DNA of 64,000 bases from Mesostigma viride (Eukaryota > Streptophyta > Mesostigmatophyceae > Mesostigmatales > Mesostigmataceae), in assembly GCA_009746045.1 (NCBI GenBank), contig RPFO01000104.1, positions 1,081,076 to 1,145,075 on the forward strand, given 5' to 3'. The translations under genes were made by a program, and so were the position numbers. Under the pieces are notes generated by a model. The model was not told the DNA's origin. It made no database searches and saw nothing but the letters and a program-made list of their open reading frames with translations. Below are positions 54,501 to 64,000 of the stretch, piece after piece. Each line of letters begins with the position of its first letter. Position 1 is the stretch's first letter.

Positions 54501-56023
54501 TGGCAGCTTGGCCCAGTTTGCTACCGGCTGGCACACGTTTTCAGTGAATTTTGGGCTCCAGATTTAAATGCAACGTGCGGTTTGAGGCAGGGGAAAACAT
54601 GCGTGGACGATAGGAATTATAGCACCGGCGGGCTTCAAAGTGCCGGACGGCAGGCGGTACCACCATTCCGTGGCAGCTTGGCCCAGTTTGCTACCGGCTG
54701 GCACACGTTTTCAGTGAATTTTGGGCTCCAGATTTAAATGCAACGTGCGGTTTGAGGCAGGGGAAAACATGCGTGGACGATAGGAATTATAGCACCGGCG
54801 GGCTTCAAAGTGCCGGACGGCAGGCGGTACCACCATTCCGTGGCAGCTTGGCCCAGTTTGCTACCGGCTGGCACACGTTTTCAGTGAATTTTGGGCTCCA
54901 GATTTAAATGCAACGTGCGGTTTGAGGCAGGGGAAAACATGCGTGGACGATAGGAATTATAGCACCGGCGGGCTTCAAAGTGCCGGACGGCAGGCGGTAC
55001 CACCATTCCGTGGCAGCTTGGCCCAGTTTGCTACCGGCTGGCACACGTTTTCAGTGAATTTTGGGCTCCAGATTTAAATGCAACGTGCGGTTTGAGGCAG
55101 GGGAAAACATGCGTGGACGATAGGAATTATAGCACCGGCGGGCTTCAAAGTGCCGGACGGCAGGCGGTACCACCATTCCGTGGCAGCTTGGCCCAGTTTG
55201 CTACCGGCTGGCACACGTTTTCAGTGAATTTTGGGCTCCAGATTTAAATGCAACGTGCGGTTTGAGGCAGGGGAAAACATGCGTGGACGATAGGAATTAT
55301 AGCACCGGCGGGCTTCAAAGTGCCGGACGGCAGGCGGTACCACCATTCCGTGGCAGCTTGGCCCAGTTTGCTACCGGCTGGCACACGTTTTCAGTGAATT
55401 TTGGGCTCCAGATTTAAATGCAACGTGCGGTTTGAGGCAGGGGAAAACATGCGTGGACGATAGGAATTATAGCACCGGCGGGCTTCAAAGTGCCGGACGG
55501 CAGGCGGTACCACCATTCCGTGGCAGCTTGGCCCAGTTTGCTACCGGCTGGCACACGTTTTCAGTGAATTTTGGGCTCCAGATTTAAATGCAACGTGCGG
55601 TTTGAGGCAGGGGAAAACATGCGTGGACGATAGGAATTATAGCACCGGCGGGCTTCAAAGTGCCGGACGGCAGGCGGTACCACCATTCCGTGGCAGCTTG
55701 GCCCAGTTTGCTACCGGCTGGCACACGTTTTCAGTGAATTTTGGGCTCCAGATTTAAATGCAACGTGCGGTTTGAGGCAGGGGAAAACATGCGTGGACGA
55801 TAGGAATTATAGCACCGGCGGGCTTCAAAGTGCCGGACGGCAGGCGGTACCACCATTCCGTGGCAGCTTGGCCCAGTTTGCTACCGGCTGGCACACGTTT
55901 TCAGTGAATTTTGGGCTCCAGATTTAAATGCAACGTGCGGTTTGAGGCAGGGGAAAACATGCGTGGACGATAGGAATTATAGCACCGGCGGGCTTCAAAG
56001 TGCCGGACGGCAGGCGGTACCGC
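51539..56023 (+). repeat. 170-bp tandem array, 26 full units plus a 60-bp partial
   Basis: GCGTGGACGATAGG recurs at 51541, 51711, 51881 and every 170 bp to 55961. Units are virtually identical; only the first differs, at two places (CTCAGTTTG/CCCAGTTTG and CAGCGTG/CAACGTG). The last unit breaks off after CAGGCGGTACC and continues directly into the LINE leader. The unit has TTTAAATG and GC-rich blocks but no open frame through it. It may be a satellite, or promoter monomers belonging to the LINE. Confidence 0.97.
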
Positions 56024-56130
56024 GAGCGCGTTGGGGGGCTGCCGCCCCCCAAACCCCCCGCGTGGGGGGCTCCGCCCCCCACACCCCCCGCCCCCCCCCT
56101 CGGTGGCTGCCACGCCTGCCCTGATTGTTC

Positions 56131-57530
56131 ATGGACGACCCACGACCCCCTTCGCCCAACGGCTCCCCCGCTCCCCGGTTGGCGCCTCGGCGGTCCTCTC
56201 GGCTTGCGGCCCTTCTTGCGGAGGTGGGCGACCCGGCTGCGGGGGGCTCGGGCGCCCCGGTCTCCCCCTCCTTGGTCTGCGAGGTCTGCCGGAGCGGGCA
56301 CCGCGGGCACCACATGTTAGTTTGTGATGCTTGCAATTCCGGGTGGCACTTGCAGTGTCTTACTCCCCGGCTCTACCGGGTCCCGCCGGGCTCCTGGACG
56401 TGCCCGCGCTGTCCCCCCCGGCGGGCCCCCGGGCTGCCCTCCCCGCTGGGTGCTCCGGCCCCCTGCCCCGTGTGCCCCCCTGCCGAGGCCCTCGGGGCGG
56501 GCCGTGGCCTGCCCGATGGGGCCGCCGTTGCTCGGGCCCTGGCGCCCTCGGCCCCGGGGCCCCACCCGTCGCCTGGCCCCGCCGACGGGGGCGCGGCGCT
56601 GTCGCCTGGGCTGGGCCCGGCCGACCCCCGGCGGGCCTGGCGACCCCGGCGCCCGCCCCCGGCCCCTCGCTCCCCGACGCTCTGGCCTCCCTTCCCCCGG
56701 CCGCGGTTGGCCACCCAGCCGCCACCCCCGTCCTTGCCGCGTGGGACGGCGGCCCCCGGGCCCACGCGTTCACCTCGTGGCCGCCCTCGCACATTGTCGG
56801 CGTGGTGGGCCGCGCCACCTTTTCTTGGGCGTACTGCCCTTTGTTGCTGGACGCGGTCGGGTTCCAGGCCGCCTTCCCCTCGCTCCCTAGGCCCCCGGCC
56901 TTCCTGGCCCTAGTTGCGCGGTGCGGGCGACATTTCTTTCCGCCGCCCCCCGGTGACGGCCTCGACTCTTTGGGGGTATGTCTTGGAAGGATATCACGCC
57001 GGCTGCCGGCTGCCGTGGCATCTCCCGGCCGCCCGGCAGGAAGAGCTGCTTTCCCTGGACGAGCGGGTGGGTCAGGAGGTGGTCGAGTTCGTCACGGCGG
57101 TGGCTCGAGACGCACAGGTCTCGGTGCGGGCGGCCTACCTCGCGGGCGGCGCCGACCTGGGCCTCATGTCCCCGCGGCAGCTTCGCCTCTTCTTGGACGC
57201 CCAGGCCCCGCCTCCCGGCCCGGTTGCCAGTGGGGGCTTTCTCATCACCTCCCTCAGCCTGGCGCAGGCCGCCATGCTGCGTGTGGAGTTCGGGGCCCCC
57301 ATCGCGGTTCAGGGCGGCCAGGCCATCTTGGTGGACTCGGCCGGGCGCGCCCAGCCCCTAACCGCGGGGACGCCTGTTTCTGCCTTCCTCCACGACATCC
57401 TGGAGTTGGCAGGCATCCCGCACGAATGGCACCCCGCGGCTGACCAACCGGTCGGCATCCTCTCGCGCGCCCAGATTGCTGCTCTCCCGGGTTGCTGGGA
57501 GGCCGGCTGGGACCCGCCCCCCCTCATGTC
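56131..57530 (+). CDS. LINE-A N-terminal part: PHD finger and unknown domain
   Basis: First ATG after the leader at 56131. Residues 50-94 are a C4HC3 PHD finger: CEVC, LVCDAC, WHLQC, then SWTCPRC. PHD fingers read histone H3 tails in known proteins, so this could guide integration to particular chromatin (inference). A proline/arginine-rich linker follows. After frame changes near 56600 and in the C run near 56950, an alpha/beta region with SLDERVGQEVVEFVTAVAR, MSPRQLRLFLDAQ and AFLHDILELAGIPHEW continues to about 57530; I do not recognise it. Confidence 0.65.
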
Positions 57531-59195
57531 CGGTCCCTTCTGGAGGGGGACGACCCCGAGTCGGGCTCCTGTGCCATCTGCCTTGAGCCCTTCCGGCCGG
57601 GGGATGGCTTGTGTCGCCTGCCCGCGTGCGGCCACACATTCCATCAAGCGTGCATCGCGCGCAGCTTGCTCCACTCCGTGCCGCGCTGCCCGTTGTGCCG
57701 GGCTGTTGTGCCGCCCCCTGGGACTGCGCTTCCTCTCGGCCCGCCCCCGGTCTCGCTGGGTCCCCTGCCGGGTCCCCACCGGGCCCCGGGGCCAGCTGCC
57801 TCCCCGACCCCTCGGCCGCCGCCCCCGGCCTCGTTGCCGGGGCCTGGGGTGGTCGCGGGCGCGCTGGCGAGTCCCCCTGGGAGGGGCGCCGGCGTTCTCG
57901 ATCCCCCTCCGCTGGGGGTCTCCCCGGTGGGCACTGCCTCCTCCGTGGCCCCGGCGGGCATGCCGGGCGCTGGTCGGGTCGTGGTGCGCGCGCCTGCCGG
58001 CCCGGCTGGGGAGACGCCGCAGGCCCCACGTCCTGCCTTTGCTGGCGCCGCTCCCCGCCACTCAGCGCCCGCCGACGGCCTTCACCGGTGTGCCGTGCTG
58101 CTTCCCACGGGGTCCCCGTGTGCTGGTGTGTTCCACAACCGTAACCTCCTCTGCCAGCACCTTCGCGCTGTGCACCCCGATCTCGGCGCGGCGGATCTGC
58201 AGGCCATGAGCTGTTACCGGTGCCCGGAAGCTCACTGCCAGCGGGTGTACTCCATTCACGGGCGCGCTCAGCACGCGCGCGCCTGTGTTGCTCAACGGCC
58301 CCTCAACCGGCCAGCAGTCCCGGCCCCCTCCCCCCCTCCCGCCTCGGCTCCCACCGGCTCCCAGCCCCCGCCGCCCGACTACTCGGCCAGTTGGCGTTGG
58401 CTTGACACGGTTCCCTGGGATGCATGCGCCATCAACCCGACGTCTACCCTGACCGACCTCCCCCACCGCGCGCGTAGCCTTTTCGCGCAATGTGCAATCG
58501 TTTCTCTCCGGCGCATGCACGCCGCTCCGGACGACCCGCTGGGCTTTAAACTGCACATGGTGACCCCCCGCCTGCTCCTCACCCCTCTCGGGCGTGGTGT
58601 GCGCGGCCTCCAGGGTGCGGTTATTGCCCGTTGCCGACGCTTTCTGCAGGGGGACTGGGAGGGGCTGTTTGGCGTGCCGCCCCCGCGCACGGCCCGGCTG
58701 TCGGGGGAGGTCAACTTCGAGCGGGTGGCCGCCGACGTCATCCGCCTCGTCCGCGAGGGGCAGCTCAGCCGGGCCATGACCCGCTTGGAAATGGCCAAGC
58801 TGGCCCCCGCCAATGCGGCTACCCTGGCGGCCTTGGAGGCTCTTCACCCTGCGGAGCCCGGATTCCAGCTGCCCGTGCCGGACCCCCTGCCGGCCCCCCT
58901 CCGGCTGGACCGCGACTGCTTCCTGGAGGTGATGCGTGCGGTCCCGCGGGCTTCCTCTACCGGGCCGTCGGGCTGGCGCTACGAGCACTTGGAGGTCCTG
59001 GTGGGGCATGGGGGCGAGGACATTCTCTTTGACACCCTCATTGACCTGGCGGCTGGTCGCGTTCCTCCCGCTGCGCGCGAGTGGTTAGCGGGCGCTCGCC
59101 TCCTCGCTCTGCTCAAGGGTGTCTTGCCCCCCCCGAGGGCAAGGTGCGCCCGATCGCCTGCGGTGAGGTGCTCCGCAAGCTCGTGGGCAAAGTGA
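57492..59195 (+). CDS. LINE-A middle part: RING-H2 finger, C2H2 fingers, RT N-terminus
   Basis: The frame carries CAICLEPFRPGDGLC, CGHTFHQACIA and CPLC, a complete RING-H2 (C3H2C3) finger at about 57568-57697, the fold of E3 ubiquitin ligases. Then a proline-rich linker, and C2H2-like fingers around 58090-58300 (LLCQHLRAVH and CYRCPEAHCQRVYSIHGRAQH), the DNA-binding type found at the N-terminus of R2-like LINEs. The RT begins with a GPSGWRYEHLEVL block near 58965. The frame leaves the RT at a run of eight C (about 59129-59136); nine C would continue it. Confidence 0.75.
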   Translation: MLGGRLGPAPPHVRSLLEGDDPESGSCAICLEPFRPGDGLCRLPACGHTFHQACIARSLLHSVPRCPLCRAVVPPPGTALPLGPPPVSLGPLPGPHRAPGPAASPTPRPPPPASLPGPGVVAGALASPPGRGAGVLDPPPLGVSPVGTASSVAPAGMPGAGRVVVRAPAGPAGETPQAPRPAFAGAAPRHSAPADGLHRCAVLLPTGSPCAGVFHNRNLLCQHLRAVHPDLGAADLQAMSCYRCPEAHCQRVYSIHGRAQHARACVAQRPLNRPAVPAPSPPPASAPTGSQPPPPDYSASWRWLDTVPWDACAINPTSTLTDLPHRARSLFAQCAIVSLRRMHAAPDDPLGFKLHMVTPRLLLTPLGRGVRGLQGAVIARCRRFLQGDWEGLFGVPPPRTARLSGEVNFERVAADVIRLVREGQLSRAMTRLEMAKLAPANAATLAALEALHPAEPGFQLPVPDPLPAPLRLDRDCFLEVMRAVPRASSTGPSGWRYEHLEVLVGHGGEDILFDTLIDLAAGRVPPAAREWLAGARLLALLKGVLPPPRARCARSPAVRCSASSWAK

Positions 59196-61291
59196 TCTGC
59201 CGCCAAAAGGCGCCCGAGCTCCGTGCCTTTTTCTGCCCGCCCCTCGCAGCGGGTGAGACCTCGGTGGCGGCCCAGCTGGGGGTGACGACTCCAGGCGGGG
59301 CGGATATCCTCATCCATTCGGTGCAGGCCTACCTCGAGGCCCACCCCACCCACGCTGTCGTCAAGGTCGACTGCCACAACGCGTTCAACAGTCTGTCCCG
59401 CGCCAGCATGTTTGCGGCCGTCATGGAGTCCTTCGAGGACTTGTACGCTTGGACAGCCGTGTGCTACGGCCAGCCCGGCCAACTGGTTCACATCATGGAG
59501 GACGGCACTCGCGGCGGCCTGCTGTCGCGGTCGGGCACCCAGCAAGGGGACCCCCTGGGACCCCTGTACTTTGCCGCCCCCCTCCAGGGTTGCCTCCAAG
59601 CGGTCCATGCTGCCCACCCGGCGGTCGCTATTCAGGCCTACTTGGATGATATCTACCTTCTGGGCCCTGTGCCGGACACCACCGCGGCTCTGCTGGCACT
59701 GCAGACCGCGGTGGCCGACATCAACCTCCAGTTGACCCTGGCCAAGTGCGCGGTGTACTCGCCCCAAGGTGATTGCTCCGGCTTTCCGCCCCAGCTCTTG
59801 GGCCGGGACGAGCGCCTCCATGGGTTGGATGTCCTCGGCGTTCCGGTTGGCGACCCCGCGTTTGTCATCGATGCTCTGCGGGCCGCCCTCGAGGCACGCA
59901 CTGAGGTACTGCCCTTGATTGCGCGCCTTCATGATTCGCAGACCAAGGGTCTGCTTCTGTGGTTTTGCGCTCACCCTCGCGTCGTTCACTGGCTCCGGGG
60001 CGCTCTTCCGGCTCAGGTCCGGCTGGCCGCCGAGGGCCACGACGAACGCATCCAGTCGGCCTTGGCGCAGCTGGTCCCGGGCCCCGACCTCCCGCCACAT
60101 GCTATTCGCATTGCCTCCCTGCCTGCACGGATGGGTGGCTGCGGTCTGACTCGTGCCGCCCGGCTGGCCCCAGCAGCATTTTTGGGCTCCGTCGCTCAGT
60201 CGTGGGCGGAAAGCTGCCGGCTCCTGCCCCTTTTGGCAACGGCAGCGCCTGACCTCCTGGACCCCAGCAGCCCTTTGCCCTTCGTCACCGCCATCCAGGA
60301 GGCCTATGCTGAGATCCAGCAGGCCTGTTCTCCCGTCCGTGCCGCTCAGGCGGTACAGCGCCACCTCCCTCGCGGCACTCCCTCGGTCGCCTCCGTTCAA
60401 TCTCCCGCCGCATTCCCTGCTCGCGTCATCGATAAACACCAGAAAACCTACGCGGGTATTCTGCACACGGCTGATTGGATTGCTCTTTTCGCGGACCTCA
60501 ACGCCCAGGGACGTGCGTGGCTGTTCTCGCTTTCCTTGCGGAGTGTGGGCTCGGCGTACCTTCGTGCTCTTCCCATGGCCCCCCCATTCGCCTTGGCTCC
60601 CAGCCACTACTCGGTGGCGCTCCGGCACCAGCTATTTGCCCCGCAGCCTCTTGTTCCGGCCGGGCGGCCTTGTGGTAGCTGTGGGCAGCCGCTGGATCCC
60701 ACGGGGACTCACTACCTTGCCTGCATGGGGGGCCAACAGAATCAGAATTGGTATTTGTATTTGCACACTGTCCTCCTGACGGTGGTGCTCGCCATGATTC
60801 GGTCGGTTTTCCCCCACGCGAACATCCGGTCCGAGGATGCGGATGGCGCTGCCTTCTATTCCCCCAACCACCGGCCTGACATCGTGGTGCTGGACTTTGA
60901 GGGGGGTGGCCGGCATCTGCTTATTGACGTTTCGGTGGCGCGGCCCTTGGCTCTTAGCCACGTGGCTGGGGCCTCCCTCACGGCAGGTTACACGGCGGAC
61001 CGGGCGGAGCGGGCCAAGCTCCTGGCCTACGGCGACGTCGGGCACCATCGTGTGGTGCCCTTTGTCCTGGAGGAGTTTGGGGCCATGGGGCCCCTGACCT
61101 CCGCCTTCTTCAAGGAGTGTTGCCGGCTCCGGGAGGACCGGCTGGACCTGGAGGGCCAGCGGGCCCCATGGTCGGCGCGGACCTGGACGTCATATTGGCG
61201 TCAGCGCTTGTCGGTGGCGCTGACTCGGGCCATGGCTGACATCATGCTCCGCCGTACGCGGGCTGATTTTGCGGTGCAGCAGGGCTATTAG
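59081..61291 (+). CDS. LINE-A C-terminal part: reverse transcriptase and restriction-like endonuclease
   Basis: RT motifs: EGKVRPIACGEVLRKL, VVKVDCHNAFNSL (first aspartate), GTQQGDPLGPLYFA and AYLDDIYLLGP (catalytic YLDD). A thumb region follows. Near the C-terminus lie a Cys/His motif CGSCGQPLDPTGTHYLAC and the nuclease signature RPDIVVLDF...LLIDVSVARP, matching the PD...D core of restriction-like LINE endonucleases. The coding region ends at 61291. All key catalytic residues are present. Confidence 0.88.
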   Translation: MVSGRSPPRSAQGCLAPPEGKVRPIACGEVLRKLVGKVICRQKAPELRAFFCPPLAAGETSVAAQLGVTTPGGADILIHSVQAYLEAHPTHAVVKVDCHNAFNSLSRASMFAAVMESFEDLYAWTAVCYGQPGQLVHIMEDGTRGGLLSRSGTQQGDPLGPLYFAAPLQGCLQAVHAAHPAVAIQAYLDDIYLLGPVPDTTAALLALQTAVADINLQLTLAKCAVYSPQGDCSGFPPQLLGRDERLHGLDVLGVPVGDPAFVIDALRAALEARTEVLPLIARLHDSQTKGLLLWFCAHPRVVHWLRGALPAQVRLAAEGHDERIQSALAQLVPGPDLPPHAIRIASLPARMGGCGLTRAARLAPAAFLGSVAQSWAESCRLLPLLATAAPDLLDPSSPLPFVTAIQEAYAEIQQACSPVRAAQAVQRHLPRGTPSVASVQSPAAFPARVIDKHQKTYAGILHTADWIALFADLNAQGRAWLFSLSLRSVGSAYLRALPMAPPFALAPSHYSVALRHQLFAPQPLVPAGRPCGSCGQPLDPTGTHYLACMGGQQNQNWYLYLHTVLLTVVLAMIRSVFPHANIRSEDADGAAFYSPNHRPDIVVLDFEGGGRHLLIDVSVARPLALSHVAGASLTAGYTADRAERAKLLAYGDVGHHRVVPFVLEEFGAMGPLTSAFFKECCRLREDRLDLEGQRAPWSARTWTSYWRQRLSVALTRAMADIMLRRTRADFAVQQGY

Positions 61292-61641
61292 GTTCCTCCC
61301 GTTAGGCGTTTCCATTGGTCTTATCGTAGTATAGAGTTTTGACATGGCTCTGTATATAGGTTTATAGCTGGGCGTTTGCTTTGGTTTGAGTGATTTCACT
61401 CTGCTGTAAGTAATTATATTTTTAATATATATTCATTGAGAATGATAGATTACCGAGGTGAGATAGGCATGCAACATAAGGAAAAACCCGATAACTGGGA
61501 GAATAACCCTGAAGAAATTAATAGTAATCTGACACAGACATCCAAGGATCACGCCAGCGGCACAAGGTACAACTAACTATACATCACAAAACTACACGCA
61601 GCAACAGCGCTGCCGGCCCACCATGCAGGCCTGGAAGGGAT
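61292..61641. other. 3' untranslated regions of two converging LINEs
   Basis: The 3' tail of LINE-A and, in reverse, that of LINE-B meet here. No satellite units resume after LINE-A. Contains ATATTTTTAATATATATTC but no long poly(A). Confidence 0.5.
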
Positions 61642-62189
61642 CTAGACCGCATGGGTCGCGACAAAGTCGGCCCGGGTGCGGCGGAATAACACATCAGCCA
61701 CGGTGCGAGTGAGGGCGAGTGACAGGCGCTGCCGCCAATACGAGGACCACGTGCGGGCCGACCACGGGGCGGTCTGACCCTCGAGGTCGAGGCGGTCTTC
61801 ACGGCGCTGGCAGCACTCGTGGAAAAACTCCGCTGTCTTGGGGCCCATGGCCCCGAACTCCTCAAGGACAAAGGGGATGACCCGGTGGGGCCCCACATTG
61901 CCGTAGGAGGCAAACTTGTCGCGCTCAGCCACAGCGGCAGCAGCGCCGGCATCCACAGCCGCCCGGAGGATGTGGCGACCGGAAAGCGGCCGAGCCACGG
62001 AGACATCGATGAGCAGGTGGCAACCCTGCCCGTCGTAGTCAAGCACGGTAATGTCGGGGCGGTGGTTGGGTGAGTAGAGGGCGGCCCCATCCGCATCCTC
62101 GCACTTGATGGTGGAGTGGGGAAAGACCGACCGAACCATGGCACACACCACCCGGAGGAGAGCGGTATGGAGATAGAGGAACCAGTTCT
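61642..62189 (-). pseudogene. LINE-B endonuclease domain (C-terminal end)
   Basis: Reads MVRSVFPHSTIKCEDADG, YSPNHRPDITVLDYDG and HLLIDVSVARPL, the same PD...D nuclease as LINE-A at clearly lower identity, to a stop near 61644. It continues upstream across the hAT-like insertion at 63503. The segment itself is open. Confidence 0.85.
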
Positions 62190-62195
62190 GGTTCT

Positions 62196-63502
62196 ACCCG
62201 GGTTGGTCTGTACGCCGCACTTTTGCGATAAAATGCGGGATAAAGCATATTATGGGCCTCGACGTATTTTACGCGTATTTTACGTCTGACCACGCGGTTT
62301 GGACTTAGAATTTTTCGGGGGTACCAGCGGGCAGCGGGCACTGGCGCGGTGCCCAGGTTCTGGGCGCGGCGCGCTCACTGCACATTTGAGATTTTTACTA
62401 CTAGAAGTAGATGCGTACAGTTCTTTTCATAAAGCGCAAGCCTTGCAAAATGTTTGGCCGGTAGGAGACAGCTAGGACTAGGTACATAACGCATAAATAA
62501 CAGTGTGCCAGCAAATGCCAGCTGTGCTACTGACGGTGTAATGCAATATAGCGACGACGAGGCCAGTGCGACTGTGCGACAGTGTGCAGCCATTTTCGAT
62601 TTGCAGCCATGAAGAAGAAAGGGCCTGAATGGGATTTCGTTCTCGAGAAGAAAGAAGCAGTCACAGATGCTGTTAGTAACAAAACGCAGTTTGTGTCGAA
62701 TAAGTTCTGCTCATTTTGCAACAAGAAGTTCTCATACGGGGCGGGGGCAATCAGCGTATTCCGAGTCCATGCACACTTTGCCGGAATCGCAGGGGAAGGG
62801 ATGTTACCCTGCGACAAAATTCCACCGAATATCCGGAGCAGGTTTCTCAGGATGTATAACAACAAGTCGCAGCAGTCAGACGCCAAGAAGCAGCACAATT
62901 TGAACAGGGCAATGGCGGAGATGGGAGGGGCAGCTGCGCCGGCTGACTTGTCGTCGGTTCCCAGCAAAGGCCAGCTGAGCATCACCAAATGGCTGGTTCC
63001 CGTCGACGAGAAAGGTGTCCAGCTGCTGGCTGCCGAATTTTTTATCGAGAACGGCATTGCTTCAATGCGGCTGAGAGCGCCTCTTTCAAGCAGATGGTGG
63101 CCGGCATGATCCAGTACAAAGGAGGGCACGTCACCCCTCCTTCTCGGAAGTTGTGTCTTATGTCCTCTCATGCATTATATAGTGGATGGCTTTCCTTACA
63201 ATCAATTAATTAATTGAATCCTTACTATTCCCGTTGCAGCATGCTCCCCCCTGCATTTAACAAATCATAATCAGATAGGATTGCAGGGCATAAATGGAAG
63301 ATGTTAATAAATAAGCATATACACCAAATTTCAGTTGTAATAACTGCATGACCATCATCAAGGAGCGTGCTAATTGGGTGACTGACAATTGGACCACAAA
63401 AACTGTCGCGCATTTTACCACCGCGTATTTTATACCCCCCACGTATAATACGCGTATTTTAAGTCCACGTATTATACCCCGCACACGTATTTTCCAACCT
63501 GG
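62196..63502 (+). mobile_element. hAT-like element, internally deleted, inside LINE-B
   Basis: Termini CCCGGGTTGG (62197-62206) and CCAACCTGGG (63494-63503) are inverted with one mismatch. GGTTCT is repeated on both sides (62190-62195, 63503-63508), and excising the element with one copy rejoins the LINE frame across GGQQN. Six bases is shorter than the usual 8-bp hAT duplication. Subterminal ACGTATTTTA-like motifs recur near both ends (62258-62285, 63418-63492), as hAT transposase sites often do. It encodes only an N-terminal transposase fragment. Confidence 0.75.
62609..63165 (+). pseudogene. hAT transposase N-terminal fragment (BED-type zinc finger)
   Basis: From the ATG at 62609: KFCSFCNKKFSYG then VFRVHAHFAGIAGEG and CDKIPPNIRSRF, the arrangement of a BED-type finger in plant and algal hAT transposases. 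A linker leads to EFFIENGIA, and, after a one-base frameshift near 63065, FNAAESASFKQMVAGM and TPPSRK, which are hallmarks of the start of the hAT core. The catalytic core and dimerisation domain are missing. Confidence 0.75.
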
Positions 63503-64000
63503 GGTTCTGCTGGCCACCCATGCACGCGATGTAGTGCGTCCCAGTAGTATCCAGAGCAAGCCCGCAGCTGCCGCAGGACGCACCCGCCGTGATGAGAGGT
63601 TGCGGGGCAAAGAGCTGGTGGCGGAGAGCGATGGCGTAAAGGGCCGGAACCAGTGTGAACAAAGGGCTCATGGGGAGGGCGCGCAGGAATGCGGACCCCA
63701 CGCTCCCCTCAAGGGAAACGGAGTGAAGCCAAGCCTTCCCCTGATCGTTCAAGCTCGCATGCAGACCCATCCAGTCGGCACAGTGTAGTATACCCGCGTA
63801 GGTCTTTTGCTGTTTTTCATGAACGCAGGCAGGGAAGACACTAGGACTGACGACAGTGGACACGCCGGGCGTGCCCCGGGGCAGGCGACGGTGGACGGCC
63901 TGAGCGGGGCGGACGAGGTCGCAAGCCTGCTGGATCCCGAGGTAAGAATCCTGCACAGCCTGCACAAAGGGGAAGGGGGATGGGGTGACCAAGTCGGGAA
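63503..64000 (-). pseudogene. LINE-B thumb / Cys-His region (continues beyond the window)
   Basis: Parallel to LINE-A 60270-60740: FVQAVQDSYLGIQQACDLV, KQQKTYAGILHCADWMGL, then CGSCGLALDTTGTHYIAC and MGGQQN, where the hAT-like element interrupts. Upstream RT lies outside the window. Confidence 0.85.

Larger units (their letters stand above)
56024..61440 (+). mobile_element. LINE with PHD and RING fingers and a restriction-like endonuclease (LINE-A)
   Basis: A GC-rich non-LTR retrotransposon. Order: leader with two GC-rich hairpins (56031-56100), PHD finger, unknown domain, RING-H2 finger, two C2H2-like fingers, RT, a Cys/His motif and a PD-(D/E)XK nuclease. The RT and nuclease arrangement is that of the early-branching RLE LINEs (R2/CRE/NeSL-like). 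No APE endonuclease is present and no poly(A) tail ends it; the 3' edge is approximate. Four frame changes interrupt it, mostly in C runs. Confidence 0.85.

Noticed and set aside
51539-56023. Regular array that could be mistaken for CRISPR
   Set aside because: The whole 170-bp unit is repeated with no variable spacers, and the context is eukaryotic.
58979-60628. 549-codon minus-strand frame across the LINE
   Set aside because: The opposite strand carries unmistakable RT motifs in order; this frame is a GC-rich shadow.

Overview
This window is eukaryotic nuclear DNA made almost entirely of transposable elements nested in one another. I could support no host protein-coding gene, rRNA, tRNA, CRISPR array or bacterial-style operon. 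The mix of elements points to the green lineage, most likely a TE-rich green alga: tyrosine-recombinase retrotransposons with split direct repeats, a Replitron/CRESS-like HUH element, piggyBac-like and hAT-like DNA transposons, Copia- and Gypsy-type retroelements, and a GC-rich restriction-like-endonuclease LINE. This is an inference from element content and composition; no lineage-specific host gene is visible.

Layout. 1-2275: a non-autonomous piggyBac-like element sits at a TTAA inside the gag start of a minus-strand tyrosine-recombinase (YR) element, which itself abuts an LTR fragment. 2276-6874: minus-strand relics of an integrase-bearing element, an unrecognised gag-like gene and a Gypsy RT/RNase H. 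6875-9103: a short non-autonomous Copia-like LTR element, head to head with the 5' LTR (9104-9899) of a plus-strand Copia element whose coding region runs to 20986. That Copia is interrupted inside integrase by a 6.7 kb YR element (11425-18132, minus). 22526-28879: a second autonomous YR element (plus). 28880-31241: a decayed piggyBac transposase gene (minus). 31729-33868: a small non-autonomous YR element. 36319-38271: a three-ORF HUH-endonuclease element. 38391-49869: a piggyBac-like end pair enclosing a complete LTR retrotransposon (40225-49602, 5-bp TSD), which carries another piggyBac-like insertion. 51539-56023: a 170-bp tandem array of 26 full units running straight into a LINE (56024 to about 61440). 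61590-64000: a second LINE on the minus strand, split by a hAT-like element.

The points that look most novel are these. Both autonomous YR elements encode a perfect 2A ribosome-skipping motif exactly between RNase H and the tyrosine recombinase. All three split-repeat elements carry a G-quadruplex/i-motif tract at the A2/B2 boundary only. The LTR element at 40225-49602 belongs to a group whose reverse transcriptase has HGDD where YVDD is expected, has AG...CT LTR ends, and appears to place protease after integrase. The HUH element has a stop-start ORF overlap followed by an A7 frame change. The LINE carries PHD and RING fingers upstream of RT.

Many reading-frame breaks fall in homopolymer runs, so some elements may be more intact than this assembly suggests. 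All identifications come from reading motifs and repeats by eye; no database search was possible.
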